Assembly (NCBI RefSeq): GCF_028553725.1
Contig: NZ_CP067126.1
Span: 62,001 to 126,000 of the forward strand
Length of the DNA stretch: 64,000 nt
Direction: 5' to 3'
Source: Paracoccus alcaliphilus
GTDB lineage: Bacteria > Pseudomonadota > Alphaproteobacteria > Rhodobacterales > Rhodobacteraceae
The notes beneath the pieces were generated by a model that was not told the origin of the DNA, did no database searches, and saw only the letters and a program-made list of their open reading frames with translations. This document shows, in pieces, positions 33,426-42,731 of the stretch (its first letter is position 1; the number at the start of each line of letters is the position of its first letter). The translations under genes and the position numbers were made by a program.

Positions 33426-34333
33426 GCTGCGCCCTCCAGTTCGTCCATGATCGCCCAGACCTTCGCGGCCTCGTCCTCGGACAGGGCCGAGAAGGGCGGA
33501 TGCACGTTCAGCCAGCCCTTGTCGCCGCGGCGCTTGGCCAGCATCGTCTTGACGGTGGGCAGTTGCGTATAGCTGTTGGTCAGGTTGCGCCACGCGACGA
33601 TCACATCCTGCGCGGCCTTCACGTCGGCGGCTTTCGCCGGGTCGTTCCAATGATCGTAAACCACCCGCAATTCCCGCGCGACGAGGTTCGAGCTGGCGGT
33701 GATGCAACCCGCGCCGCCGCCTTGCAGGACCGGCAGCAGCAGCGGATCCGCCCCGGCCAGCACGCCGAAGCCTGGGAAACGGGCGGAAATGGCGTGCATG
33801 TTCTCGATCTTGCCGTCGCTGTCCTTGATGCCGACCACGGTGTCGGGGAAGGCCTGAACCAGCATCGCGATCAACTCGTGGCTGATCGGCACGCCGGTCA
33901 GCATCGGAATGTGATAGAGGATCACCTTCAGCCGGTCGTCCGCCACCTTCTCGATGATCGAGGCATAGAAGCGGAACAGGCTCTCGTCGCTGAACGCGGT
34001 ATAGTAGAAGGGCGGCAGCAGTACCACGCCCCTGACGCCGGCCTGCACGGCGTGGCGGGTCAGCTCGACCGCCTCGGTCACTGCGCAGGACGAGGTGCCG
34101 GGCAATAGTTGTCCGGGCAGGGTGCCGCCTGCAATCGCGGCCTCCAGCAGGTCCATGCGTTCGCGGGCGGAAAAGCTGTTCGCCTCTCCGGTGGAACCCA
34201 GCATGGCGATGCCGTGGCAGCCTTCCTCGATCAGCGCCTTGGTATGGGCGCCGAACAGTGCCAGATCGGGGGTGCCGTCGGATTTCAGCGGCGTGGCGGC
34301 GGCGCAATAGACGCCTTCGATGGCAAAGCTCAT
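33422..34333 (-). CDS. DapA/NAL-family aldolase (dihydrodipicolinate synthase-like)
   Basis: The 303-residue protein shows GSTGE (46-50), Tyr140 in ILYHIPM and the Schiff-base Lys170 in VVGIKDSDG, so it is a complete class I aldolase of the DapA family. It lacks the features of true lysine synthesis enzymes and lies in a catabolic operon, so it more likely splits or dehydrates a 2-keto sugar acid, giving pyruvate and an aldehyde. ATGA overlaps on both sides show strict coupling with pdxA2 and the iron dehydrogenase. Confidence 0.85.
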   Translation of the reverse strand: MSFAIEGVYCAAATPLKSDGTPDLALFGAHTKALIEEGCHGIAMLGSTGEANSFSARERMDLLEAAIAGGTLPGQLLPGTSSCAVTEAVELTRHAVQAGVRGVVLLPPFYYTAFSDESLFRFYASIIEKVADDRLKVILYHIPMLTGVPISHELIAMLVQAFPDTVVGIKDSDGKIENMHAISARFPGFGVLAGADPLLLPVLQGGGAGCITASSNLVARELRVVYDHWNDPAKAADVKAAQDVIVAWRNLTNSYTQLPTVKTMLAKRRGDKGWLNVHPPFSALSEDEAAKVWAIMDELEGAA

Positions 34334-35280
34334 CTCGATCCTCCGGAAACCAGTTTGCGCGCATAGGCGATGGCGGAATTCATGTTGCCGTGGTCGGCGA
34401 TACCCTTGCCCGCGATATCAAACGCCGTGCCGTGATCGACGGATGTGCGGTCGATCGGCAGTTCGACCGAGACATTCACCGCCGTGTCGAAGGCCACCAG
34501 TTTGATCGGGATATGGCCCTGATCGTGATATTGCGCGACCACCAGATCGAATGCGCCGGAATAGGCGCGGTGGAACACGGTATCGGCGGAAATCGGGCCG
34601 CTGGCGTCGATGCCCTCGGCGCGGGCGGCGGCGATGGCGGGGGCGATCTGGTCGTCATCCTCGGTCCCGAACAACCCGTTTTCGCCGCAATGGGGGTTGA
34701 TGCCCGCCACCGCGATACGCGGTGCGTTGATGCCGATGCGCTTCAGATGGGCATTGCCCGCGCGGATCGTGGCCAGCACCCGTTCGGTCGTGGCCCGCCC
34801 GATGGCGTCCTTCAGCGACACATGGGTCGAGACATGGATGACCTTCAGCCGCTCGGACGCCAGCAGCATATAGGCGGCTTCGGCCCCGGTCAGGCTGCGC
34901 AACATGCCGGTATGGCCGTCATAGTGATGGCCTGCGGCGTTCAGGGCCTCTTTGTTGATGGGCGCGGTGACGATGCAGCCGATCCGACCGGCCTGCGCGT
35001 CGCACACCGCGCGCTCGATAAAGCGGAAGGCGGCGTCGCCCGCGACCGGCGACAGCTGGCCCCAGGGCAGGGGGGCGCCGTCATAACCGATATTCACCAC
35101 CCGATCGGTCAGATCCAGATCGACGCCGACGGCGGCCCTGGCGGCCTCCAGCGTGGCGAGGTTGCCATAGATCAGCGTCCGCGCCCGATCCTCGGGCGTC
35201 ATCTCCGCCAGCGCCTTGACGCTGATCTCGGGGCCGACGCCTGCCGGGTCGCCCATGGTGATGCCGATGATGTCGCTCAT
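34330..35280 (-). CDS. pdxA2: PdxA2-family 4-phosphate dehydrogenase
   Basis: The 316-residue protein has the PdxA marks [24 protein letters not shown] with a metal His, [12 protein letters not shown], and [13 protein letters not shown]. PdxA makes a vitamin B6 precursor; PdxA2 members paired with DUF1537 kinases instead oxidise and decarboxylate threonate- or erythronate-4-phosphate to dihydroxyacetone phosphate. The presence of the DUF1537 kinase supports the second role. Start 35280 is the conserved [10 protein letters not shown]; it overlaps the sialidase-like gene by four bases. Confidence 0.87.
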   Translation of the reverse strand: MSDIIGITMGDPAGVGPEISVKALAEMTPEDRARTLIYGNLATLEAARAAVGVDLDLTDRVVNIGYDGAPLPWGQLSPVAGDAAFRFIERAVCDAQAGRIGCIVTAPINKEALNAAGHHYDGHTGMLRSLTGAEAAYMLLASERLKVIHVSTHVSLKDAIGRATTERVLATIRAGNAHLKRIGINAPRIAVAGINPHCGENGLFGTEDDDQIAPAIAAARAEGIDASGPISADTVFHRAYSGAFDLVVAQYHDQGHIPIKLVAFDTAVNVSVELPIDRTSVDHGTAFDIAGKGIADHGNMNSAIAYARKLVSGGSR

Positions 35281-36464
35281 GTCCGAATCTCCGAAAGGCG
35301 GCCGTCCCAGCCCGGTTGCAGTTGCATGTATTTGATGGCGCGGCGGTGATAGGTATAGGCAAGGTGCAGCACCCCATCCGGGCCCTCCAGCAGCCAAGGA
35401 TAGGACATCTCCTTGTTGCGTCCATCGGTCGAATCGTTCGAGGTGCAGGTGCCGGGGCCGTCCTCGACCAGCAGGCGCTGCGGGAAGGTCCGCCCGCCAT
35501 CGCCGGAAATGCAGATCGCCAGCGGCGCGCGCGGCACGCCCCAGATCGGTGCGCAGCCGCCGGCGGGATCGGCGTCGGGGCGGTCGTCATCCTCGCCCAA
35601 CTCATCATACAGCGAGGCGCGGCGGTCCGGCGACATCGCGGCATTGACCGGGTTGCAGATCATCGCGATGCGCCCGTCGCGCAGGGTGATGGCGCTGATC
35701 GAGGAATTGTTGTTCGGCACATCGGTTGCCACCGGCGCGGCCCAGCTGTGCCCGCCATCCGCGCTGTCCGAGCGGTGGACGAAATCCGACTGACGGCGGC
35801 GATAGAAGGCGGCCATGCGGCCCTGACCCAGATCGACCGGGCTCATATGGACCGAGCCGATCGAACCCGGCACGTCCTCCAACCGCCAGCTTTGGCCGCC
35901 ATCCGTCGAGACGCCCACGGCAGCGGTATCGTGGCTGCCGTTCCATTTCTGGCCGGGGCGCTGGACGCAGCGGAAAATCGGCAGCAGCCACGCGCCATCG
36001 TCGCGCAGCCGGACGGGCGCGCGCACGAAACAGCCGCGCGGCAGGTCCAGAAACCGGCCCTTATCCGCCGTCATCGCCACCCCTTCACGGCGGATCGCCG
36101 CCATGCGGATGCGGCATTGGTCCTGATTGCCCGAGGGTTGCGAGGTATGGAACAGCCACAGCCCGCCATCCGGCGCCGCGAAGATCACCGGGTTCTGCTC
36201 GGAATGATCGGGGTCATGGCTGAGCGACTGCACCGGCCCCCATTCCCCGGCCCCCGACAGTAGCACCGAGGCGTGGATCGAGATGTCGGACTTGCCTTCC
36301 AGCGTGCCGCCGAACCACGCGCAGATCAGCGCGCCGTCATCGGCCAGAGACAGGAACGCGGCATGATTCTGCACCTTGGGCGAGGGCAGGAATGCCTCTT
36401 GCGTCCCGTTGCCAAGGGGCATCAGCCGCCCATCCATGCGCTGCGCGATATCCTCTGGTCCCAT
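35277..36464 (-). CDS. Sialidase-like (BNR/Asp-box) protein
   Basis: The 395-residue protein is a six-bladed propeller of the BNR_2 type: [57 protein letters not shown], and Asp-boxes [16 protein letters not shown] and SGDGGRTF. No signal peptide is visible, so it should act in the cytosol on an imported compound. Family members are glycosidases or lyase-like; a canonical FRIP motif is not seen, so true sialic acid cleavage is doubtful. It is the first gene of the operon, hence likely the first step on the imported substrate. Confidence 0.78.
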   Translation of the reverse strand: MGPEDIAQRMDGRLMPLGNGTQEAFLPSPKVQNHAAFLSLADDGALICAWFGGTLEGKSDISIHASVLLSGAGEWGPVQSLSHDPDHSEQNPVIFAAPDGGLWLFHTSQPSGNQDQCRIRMAAIRREGVAMTADKGRFLDLPRGCFVRAPVRLRDDGAWLLPIFRCVQRPGQKWNGSHDTAAVGVSTDGGQSWRLEDVPGSIGSVHMSPVDLGQGRMAAFYRRRQSDFVHRSDSADGGHSWAAPVATDVPNNNSSISAITLRDGRIAMICNPVNAAMSPDRRASLYDELGEDDDRPDADPAGGCAPIWGVPRAPLAICISGDGGRTFPQRLLVEDGPGTCTSNDSTDGRNKEMSYPWLLEGPDGVLHLAYTYHRRAIKYMQLQPGWDGRLSEIRT

Positions 36465-36709
36465 GCTGTCCTCCCGGATCGGAATTTGCGCAAAGACAGC
36501 GCGGATTTCTCACAGTTGTCAAGTTGAAAGATGTAAAGCGAACCCATATCGGTGTAGTTATTGTTAAATATAATAGTAAAAACAATATGATATAATCACA
36601 CATCCGTAAAGATTGCCTTCCATCCCGTTTTATATTGACAAAATCATGGGCCTGTCCGATGGTCTGGCATCCGCGCTGAACAAGTGTCGGCGCAGATTTC
36701 GGAGGGGGC
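36465..36709. promoter_or_regulatory. Divergent promoter region, AT-rich
   Basis: This 245-base spacer between the sialidase-like operon and the DMT permease is strikingly AT-rich at about 36520-36650, holding many TATAAT-like hexamers (for example ATATAAT near 36566 and 36592). It must hold both promoters and the operator of the operon's GntR; a TTGTCAAGTTG element at about 36517 is a candidate. No exact assignment is possible by eye. Confidence 0.5.
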
Positions 36710-37591
36710 ATGGCTCGGGCAGTTGCAAGGGGCGATACGGCGGTACTGGCGGTGGGGCTGGCGGCGATGGGTGCCGTGCTGTCCGCGGTCGATGCCGCCA
36801 TCGTGCGGCAGCTGGATGGCGGCGTGCATCCGATGATGATCGCCTTTACCCGCGCGCTGTTCGGCGGGCTTGCGGTGCTGCCGATCGTGGCGATGCGGCC
36901 ATCGGTCCTGAAATCGGTCTATCCGCTGCGTCAGCATCTGGCGCGGGCGGGGCTGAAGCTGATCGCGCTGGTGGCGTTCTTTGCCGCCTTTGCGCGGGGG
37001 CCGCTGACCGATGTGACGGCGATTGCCTTTACCTCGCCGATCTTTGTCGTCATTGGCGCCTCGCTGCTGCTGGGCGAAAGACTGGGCGGGTTGAAGATCT
37101 GCGCGGTTATCATCGGCTTTTGCGGCGCGTTTCTGGTGGCCGGGCCGACCGGCGCCGGGTTGACGCTGGCGATGGGCTTCGCGCTGCTGGGCGCGGTGGT
37201 GCAGGCGGTCATTCAGCTGATGCTGAAAAGCATGTCCTCGGGCGACCGCACGGCGACGCTGGTGATCTGGAACCTGCTGCTGACGGTGCCGCTGGCTTTC
37301 GTGCTGGCGCTGCCCTTTCTGACCATGCCGACGGGCGAGCAACTGGGCCTGCTGGCGCTGCAAGGCGTGCTGGGCGCGGGGTGCATGGCGCTGATGACCC
37401 ATGCCTTCAGCCTGGCGGATGCGTCCATCGTGGCGCCGGTCGATTTCCTGCGGCTGCCATTGGTCGCGGTTCTGGGCTATCTGCTGTTTTCGGAACTGGC
37501 AAAGCCCTCTGTCTGGATCGGCGGTGCGCTGATCTGCCTTGCAGCCCTGATCGCATCGCGTGCCTCGCGACGTGCAAGGACTGTCGAATGA
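36710..37591 (+). CDS. DMT-superfamily (EamA) permease
   Basis: The 293-residue protein has ten membrane helices in two EamA repeats (GAVLSAVDAAIVRQL; VPLAFVLALPFLTMP), including the inner FTSPIFVVIGASLLLGERLG typical of the first repeat and FLRLPLVAVLGYLLFSE of the second. Such permeases export or import metabolites such as amino acids or sugar acids. It opens the plus-strand arm divergent from the sialidase-like operon and is followed after 28 bases by the ABC importer genes, so it probably belongs to the same catabolic locus. Confidence 0.85.
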   Translation: MARAVARGDTAVLAVGLAAMGAVLSAVDAAIVRQLDGGVHPMMIAFTRALFGGLAVLPIVAMRPSVLKSVYPLRQHLARAGLKLIALVAFFAAFARGPLTDVTAIAFTSPIFVVIGASLLLGERLGGLKICAVIIGFCGAFLVAGPTGAGLTLAMGFALLGAVVQAVIQLMLKSMSSGDRTATLVIWNLLLTVPLAFVLALPFLTMPTGEQLGLLALQGVLGAGCMALMTHAFSLADASIVAPVDFLRLPLVAVLGYLLFSELAKPSVWIGGALICLAALIASRASRRARTVE

Positions 37592-37619
37592 ATTTGACAC
37601 TACGCCAAGGGAGGAATGA

Positions 37620-39122
37620 ATGATCACAAGATCCTTGATCTGGGGGGCGTTTGCCACAGCTGCGGCGCTGAGCCCCGCGTTCGCGCAGGACAGCACCGTC
37701 CGCATCGTGCTGAACGAAGAGGTGGACCTGCTGGAACCCTGCATGACCACGCGCTCGAATATCGGGCGGGTGACATTGCAGAACGTCAACGAGACGCTGG
37801 CCTTTCTGGACCTGCGCGAAGGCGGCGGGTTGCAGCCGAAGCTGGCCGAAAGCTGGGAGCAGCTGGATGACGGCAGCTGGCGCTTCCATTTGCGGCAGGG
37901 TGTCACCTTTTCGGATGGGACCACGTTCGACGCCAATGACGTGAAACATTCCTTCGACCGGGCGATGGACCCGTCGATCACCTGCGAGGTGCCGCGCTAT
38001 TTCGGCGGCATGACCGTCAGCGCCGAGGTGGTGGACGAACATACCATCGACTTTTCCGCCGATCCCGAACAGCCGATCCTGCCGCTGCTGCTGACGCTGA
38101 TCGCCATTGTGCCCGAGGAAACGCCGATCGAATTCGTGCGCGATCCCATCGGCACCGGCCCTTACGCGCTGAGCGAATGGACACCGGGCCAGCGCATCGT
38201 GCTGAGCCAGCGCGACGATTACTGGGGCGAACAGCCCGCCGTGACCGAGGCCACCTATCTGTTCCGGGCCGATCCGGCGGTGCGCGCGGCGATGGTGGCG
38301 ACCGGAGAGGCCGATATCTCGCCCTCGATTGCTGCACTGGATGCGACCAACCCGGAAACGGATTTTTCCTATCTGGACAGCGAAACGGTCTATGGCCGGC
38401 TGGATCACTCGGTCACGCCCTTCGACGATCTGCGGGTGCGCAAGGCGCTGAATCTGGCCATCGACCGCGAAGCCTTCATCGGCACGCTGGTGCCCGAAGG
38501 CGCGCTGCTGGCCAGTGCCGTTTATCCGCCCCCCACGCTTGGCTGGAACGAAAGCGTCGAGGTCTGGCCCTATGATCCCGAAGAGGCCGCGCGCCTGTTG
38601 CAGGAAGCCGCCGCCGATGGCGTCGCCACCGATACGCCGATCACGCTGGTCGGTCGCACCGCGAATTTCCCCAACAACGTGGAAATCCTCGAAGCGGTCC
38701 AGCAGATGCTGCAAGAGGCGGGCTTTACCGTCGAGCTGCAATTCTATGAAGTGGCCGAGTTCGAAGAGCTGTATTCCAAGCCCTATCCCGAAGGTCGCGG
38801 GCCGATGATCGTCGTTGCCATGCATGACAATTCCCGCGCCGATCCGTCCTTCTCGATGTATTTCAAATATGCGTCGGATGGCCGCCAGTCGGGCATCGAC
38901 GACCCCAAGGCCGACGACCTGATCAACCGCGCGCAGGCGGCGACGGGCGAAGAGCGCGAGGCGCTGTGGAAAGAGCTGCATGCCTATCTGCATGATGAGG
39001 TGGTGGCCGATCTGCTGCTGTTCCACATGGTCGGCTTCAGCCGCGTGAACGAGCGTCTGGACTGGCAGCCCACCATGGCCACCAATTCGCAACTGCCGCT
39101 GGCGGATATCGCGTTCAGGTGA
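37620..39122 (+). CDS. ABC substrate-binding protein, dipeptide/oligopeptide type
   Basis: The 500-residue protein has a signal peptide ending AALSPAFAQ and the SBP_bac_5 blocks: LLEPCMTTRSNIGRVTLQNV, WRFHLRQGVTFSDGTTFDAN, DPIGTGPYALSEWTPGQRIV and DDLRVRKALNLAIDREAFI. This family binds peptides, nickel, glutathione and also oligosaccharide- or opine-like molecules. In this locus a conjugated sugar acid is plausible, but the ligand is unknown. A 9-bp hairpin follows the stop, before the permease genes. Confidence 0.9.
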   Translation: MITRSLIWGAFATAAALSPAFAQDSTVRIVLNEEVDLLEPCMTTRSNIGRVTLQNVNETLAFLDLREGGGLQPKLAESWEQLDDGSWRFHLRQGVTFSDGTTFDANDVKHSFDRAMDPSITCEVPRYFGGMTVSAEVVDEHTIDFSADPEQPILPLLLTLIAIVPEETPIEFVRDPIGTGPYALSEWTPGQRIVLSQRDDYWGEQPAVTEATYLFRADPAVRAAMVATGEADISPSIAALDATNPETDFSYLDSETVYGRLDHSVTPFDDLRVRKALNLAIDREAFIGTLVPEGALLASAVYPPPTLGWNESVEVWPYDPEEAARLLQEAAADGVATDTPITLVGRTANFPNNVEILEAVQQMLQEAGFTVELQFYEVAEFEELYSKPYPEGRGPMIVVAMHDNSRADPSFSMYFKYASDGRQSGIDDPKADDLINRAQAATGEEREALWKELHAYLHDEVVADLLLFHMVGFSRVNERLDWQPTMATNSQLPLADIAFR

Positions 39123-39132
39123 CCTGACAACC

Positions 39133-39155
39133 GGGCGGAGGGTCATCCTCCGCCC
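39133..39155 (+). promoter_or_regulatory. Hairpin behind the binding-protein gene
   Basis: GGGCGGAGG-GTCAT-CCTCCGCCC forms a perfect 9-bp stem ten bases past the stop. It probably protects the upstream message or stops part of transcription, giving more receptor than permease. Confidence 0.7.
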
Positions 39156-39193
39156 GCCCTCTCTCTCCGCCCATATCGACCGGAGCCCCGGCC

Positions 39194-40108
39194 ATGATGA
39201 GTTTCCTACGCCAACGCGCCTTCGCCAGCCTGATCTCATTGATCCTGCTGATCGTGGCGGTCTTCTTTCTGTCGCGGCTGACGGGTGATCCGGCGGCGCT
39301 GTATCTGCCTTCGGAAGCGTCCGAGGAGATGCGCCACCAGTTCCGCGAAATCCACGGGCTGAACGATCCGGTCGCGGTGCAGTTCGGCCGCTATGTCTGG
39401 GATCTGCTGCATCTGGATTTCGGCGATTCCGTACGCCGGGCGCGGCCTGCCTTCGACGTGGTGACCGAGGCCTTCATGTGGACGCTGCAACTGGCCGTCA
39501 TCACCATGACGCTGGTCACGGTGGCGGCCATCGTCGTGGGGTCCATGGCGGCGTTCCGCGTCGGCGGGTTCTTTGACCGCATTGCCTCGCTGACTTCGCT
39601 GATCGGGGCCTCGGCGCCGGATTTCTGGGTGGGTATCGTCGCCATCGTGGTGTTTTCGGTCGGGCTGGGCTGGCTGCCGACCTCGGGGACGGGCAGCGTC
39701 TGGCACTGGGTCCTGCCCATCGGGGTGCTGTTCATCCGCCCCTTCGGGCTGATCGTGCAGGTCGTGCGCGGCTCGATGATCACTGCGCTGTCATCGGCCT
39801 ATGTCAAGACCGCGCGCGCCAAGGGCGTGAAGACGCGGCCCATCATCTTTGTCCATGCGCTGCGTAATGCGATGCTGCCGGTCATCACCGTGATCGGCGA
39901 TCAGGCGGCGGCGCTGCTGAATGGTGCGGTGGTGATCGAGACGATCTTCGGCTTTCCTGGCGTCGGCAAGCTGATGATCGATTCCATCCTGCAACGCGAT
40001 TTCAACGTCGTGCTGGCGGCGATCATGATCACCGCGATTGCCATCTTCATCATGAACCTGCTGATCGACATGGCCTATGCGCTGCTCGATCCGCGCATCC
40101 GGTATTGA
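39194..40108 (+). CDS. ABC permease, DppB type
   Basis: The 304-residue protein has six membrane helices and the DppB/OppB pattern: ASLISLILLIVAVFFLSRLT, FGDSVRRARPAFDVV, and the coupling loop with TARAKGVKTRPIIFVHALRN (EAA motif). It forms half of the transmembrane channel with the next gene, which starts three bases behind its stop. ATG 39194 or 39197 may be used. Confidence 0.9.
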   Translation: MMSFLRQRAFASLISLILLIVAVFFLSRLTGDPAALYLPSEASEEMRHQFREIHGLNDPVAVQFGRYVWDLLHLDFGDSVRRARPAFDVVTEAFMWTLQLAVITMTLVTVAAIVVGSMAAFRVGGFFDRIASLTSLIGASAPDFWVGIVAIVVFSVGLGWLPTSGTGSVWHWVLPIGVLFIRPFGLIVQVVRGSMITALSSAYVKTARAKGVKTRPIIFVHALRNAMLPVITVIGDQAAALLNGAVVIETIFGFPGVGKLMIDSILQRDFNVVLAAIMITAIAIFIMNLLIDMAYALLDPRIRY

Positions 40109-40111
40109 CCC

Positions 40112-41026
40112 ATGGCAACCATCGACATCATCCCCGACGAGCCGAAGCCGCTGGTCCGCTTCGCCCGCATGCTGTGGGCCGACAAGTTCGCGCTGGCGGC
40201 GGCGCTGTTTCTGACGCTGGTGCTGATCCTTGCGCTGATCGGCCCGACATGGCTGGACGACGTGGCGCAAAAGCAGAACCTGCGCGGGCGCAACGCCCCG
40301 CCCTTTGAATGGGAGCGCGGCTGGCTGTGGATTCTGGGCGCCGATGCGCTTGGCCGTCCGCTGCTGGCGCGGATCATCGTCGCCACCCAGAACACGATGA
40401 TGGTGGCGGCCGGGGCGGTGTTCTTTTCGGCCCTGATCGGGACGGTTCTGGGGCTGATCGCGGGCTATGCCGGGCCGCGCACGGGGCAGGTGATCATGCG
40501 GCTGGCCGATGTCATCATGTCCTTTCCCTCGCTGCTGCTGGCGGTGGTGGTGCTGTATATCCTCGGGCCGTCGATCCTCAACCTGGTGATTGTGCTGGCG
40601 ATCACCCGCATCCCGGTCTATCTGCGCACCACCCGCGCCGAGGTGCTGGAGGTGCGCGAGCGCATGTTCGTGCAGGCCGCCCGCGTCATGGGCGCCTCGC
40701 CCCGGCGGATCGTCTTTCGCCATATCCTGCCGGTGGTGCTGCCGACGCTGATGACCATCGCCACGCTGGATTTCGCCTTCGTGATGCTGGCCGAAAGCTC
40801 TTTGTCCTTCCTGGGCATCGGTATCCAGCCGCCGGAAATCACCTGGGGGCTGATGATCAGTCAGGGGCGGCAATATCTGACGACTGCATGGTGGCTGTCC
40901 TTCTGGCCGGGCCTTGCGATCATCCTGACCACGCTGTCGCTGAACCTGCTGTCGGGCTGGATGCGCATCGCGCTGGACCCGACCCAACGCTGGCGGCTTG
41001 AAATGAGGGGGCGCAGGAATGGCTGA
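40112..41026 (+). CDS. ABC permease, DppC type
   Basis: The 304-residue protein has the DppC pattern: an N-terminal helix (FALAAALFLTLVLILALIGP), GADALGRPLLARIIVATQNT, and the EAA-like loop AARVMGASPRRIVFRHILP, ending in [15 protein letters not shown]. It pairs with the DppB-type permease. Its stop overlaps the ATPase gene by eight bases. Confidence 0.9.
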   Translation: MATIDIIPDEPKPLVRFARMLWADKFALAAALFLTLVLILALIGPTWLDDVAQKQNLRGRNAPPFEWERGWLWILGADALGRPLLARIIVATQNTMMVAAGAVFFSALIGTVLGLIAGYAGPRTGQVIMRLADVIMSFPSLLLAVVVLYILGPSILNLVIVLAITRIPVYLRTTRAEVLEVRERMFVQAARVMGASPRRIVFRHILPVVLPTLMTIATLDFAFVMLAESSLSFLGIGIQPPEITWGLMISQGRQYLTTAWWLSFWPGLAIILTTLSLNLLSGWMRIALDPTQRWRLEMRGRRNG

Positions 41027-42641
41027 GCCGATGTTGCAGGTGAAAGACCTGTCGGTCGAGTTCCACACCGTGGCCGGCACCGTCCGGGCGGTCCGGAATG
41101 TCAGCTTCGATCTGGACCGGGGCGAGACGCTGGCGATCCTTGGCGAAAGCGGCTCGGGCAAGTCGGTGTCGGCCTCGGCGATCATGGACCTGATCGACAT
41201 GCCGCCGGGCCGGATCACCAGCGGCCAGATCATCTTCGAGGGCCGCGACCTGCTGAAGCTGAGCGCGTCCGCGCGCCGCCGCGTCAACGGCCACAAGATC
41301 GCGATGATCTTTCAGGATCCGCTGAGCCATCTGAACCCAGTCTATACCGTCGGCTGGCAGATCATCGAGACAATGACCGCGCATGGCATGGCGCGGTCGA
41401 AGGCAAGGGCCGAGGCGCTGCGGCTGCTGGGCCGGGTGGGTATTCCCGACGCCGAGGCTTCGATGGGCAAATACCCGCATCAGTTCTCGGGCGGGCAGCG
41501 GCAGCGGCTGATGATCGCGATGGCGCTGGCGCTGAAGCCCGATCTGCTGATCGCGGACGAGCCGACGACCGCGCTGGACGTGACCGTTCAGGCCGAGGTT
41601 CTGGCGCTGTTGCAGGAATTGCAGCGCGAAACCGGCATGGGCGTGCTGATCATCACCCATGATCTGGGCGTCGTGGCCGAGATCGCCGATCGCGTCGTGG
41701 TGATGAACGCCGGCGAGGTGGTCGAGACCGGCGACACCCGGCAGGTCTATCGCAGCCCGGCCCATCCCTATACCCGCAAGCTGATCGGCGCGGCGCCGGG
41801 CAAGGGGGCGATGCATGATCCGCTGCCCCGGGCCGAGCCGGTTCTGTCGGTGCGCAATGCCCGCAAGGTCTATGGCGATTTCACCGCCGTCCATGATGTG
41901 TCCTTCGATCTGATGGCCGGAGAGACGCTGGCCATCGTCGGCGAAAGCGGCTCGGGAAAATCCACGGTGGCCAAGATGCTGCTGCGGCTGGAGGAGCCGA
42001 CGGGGGGCCGCGCGCTGTGGAAGGGGCAGGACCTGTTTTCCATGCCCGACGCCCAGCTGTTCGCCCTGCGCCGCGATTTGCAGATGGTGTTTCAGGACCC
42101 GACGCAAAGCCTCAATCCGCGCATGACGGTCTGGCAGTTGATTGCCGAGGGCTGGGTCATCCATCCGCAGATCCTGCCCCGGTCGAAATGGAAGGCCCGC
42201 GTGGCCGAGTTGCTGGGGCAGGTCGGGCTGAAGCCGGAAATGGCCGGGCGCTATCCGCATCAGTTCTCGGGCGGGCAGCGCCAGCGGATCGCGATTGCGC
42301 GGGCGCTGGCGCTGGAGCCCGAGCTGATTATCTGCGACGAGGCGGTGTCGGCGTTGGACGTGTCGGTTCAGGCGCAGGTGATCGAACTGCTGGACGGGCT
42401 GCGCAAGCGGCTGGGCATCGCGTTCGTCTTTATCGCCCACGACCTGCCGGTGGTGCGCGATTTCGCCGATCACGTCATGGTCATGCAGAATGGCCGGGTG
42501 GTCGAGATGGGCACGGTGCGCCAGATCTTCGACAACCCGCGTCAGCCCTATACGCAGGCGCTGCTGGCGGCGGGGCTGGACCCAGACCCGGACGTGCAGG
42601 CCGAACGCCGCGCCGCAAGGCTGGCGCGGGCCGCGGGCTGA
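41019..42641 (+). CDS. Fused dual ABC ATPase (DppD-DppF type)
   Basis: The 540-residue protein joins two ATPase domains that are separate proteins in Escherichia coli Dpp. The first has GESGSGKS (about 43-50), FSGGQRQR and ADEPTTALD; the second has GESGSGKST (about 308-316), FSGGQRQR and CDEAVSALD. Both lie on one chain with a linker of about 20 residues. It energises the peptide-type importer of this locus. Fused forms are known in alphaproteobacteria and keep a 1:1 ratio of the two ATPases. Confidence 0.92.
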   Translation: MAEPMLQVKDLSVEFHTVAGTVRAVRNVSFDLDRGETLAILGESGSGKSVSASAIMDLIDMPPGRITSGQIIFEGRDLLKLSASARRRVNGHKIAMIFQDPLSHLNPVYTVGWQIIETMTAHGMARSKARAEALRLLGRVGIPDAEASMGKYPHQFSGGQRQRLMIAMALALKPDLLIADEPTTALDVTVQAEVLALLQELQRETGMGVLIITHDLGVVAEIADRVVVMNAGEVVETGDTRQVYRSPAHPYTRKLIGAAPGKGAMHDPLPRAEPVLSVRNARKVYGDFTAVHDVSFDLMAGETLAIVGESGSGKSTVAKMLLRLEEPTGGRALWKGQDLFSMPDAQLFALRRDLQMVFQDPTQSLNPRMTVWQLIAEGWVIHPQILPRSKWKARVAELLGQVGLKPEMAGRYPHQFSGGQRQRIAIARALALEPELIICDEAVSALDVSVQAQVIELLDGLRKRLGIAFVFIAHDLPVVRDFADHVMVMQNGRVVEMGTVRQIFDNPRQPYTQALLAAGLDPDPDVQAERRAARLARAAG

Positions 42642-42731
42642 AGGCGGCGGTCTTGTGCCGGGCGGGGCTTGTGCCTATGCCCGGTCACTTGCGCCGGCAG
42701 CCCTGTCGGCACCGGGCAATGGCGGGCCGTC

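Noticed and set aside
32316..34364. Possible fusion of the iron dehydrogenase with an N-terminal domain
   Set aside because: The extra 313 codons only overlap the DapA-like gene in another frame; the conserved start MSLSRTITL with ATGA overlap is the real one.
35277..36464. True secreted sialidase
   Set aside because: No signal peptide and no FRIP motif were seen; only the BNR propeller family is supported.
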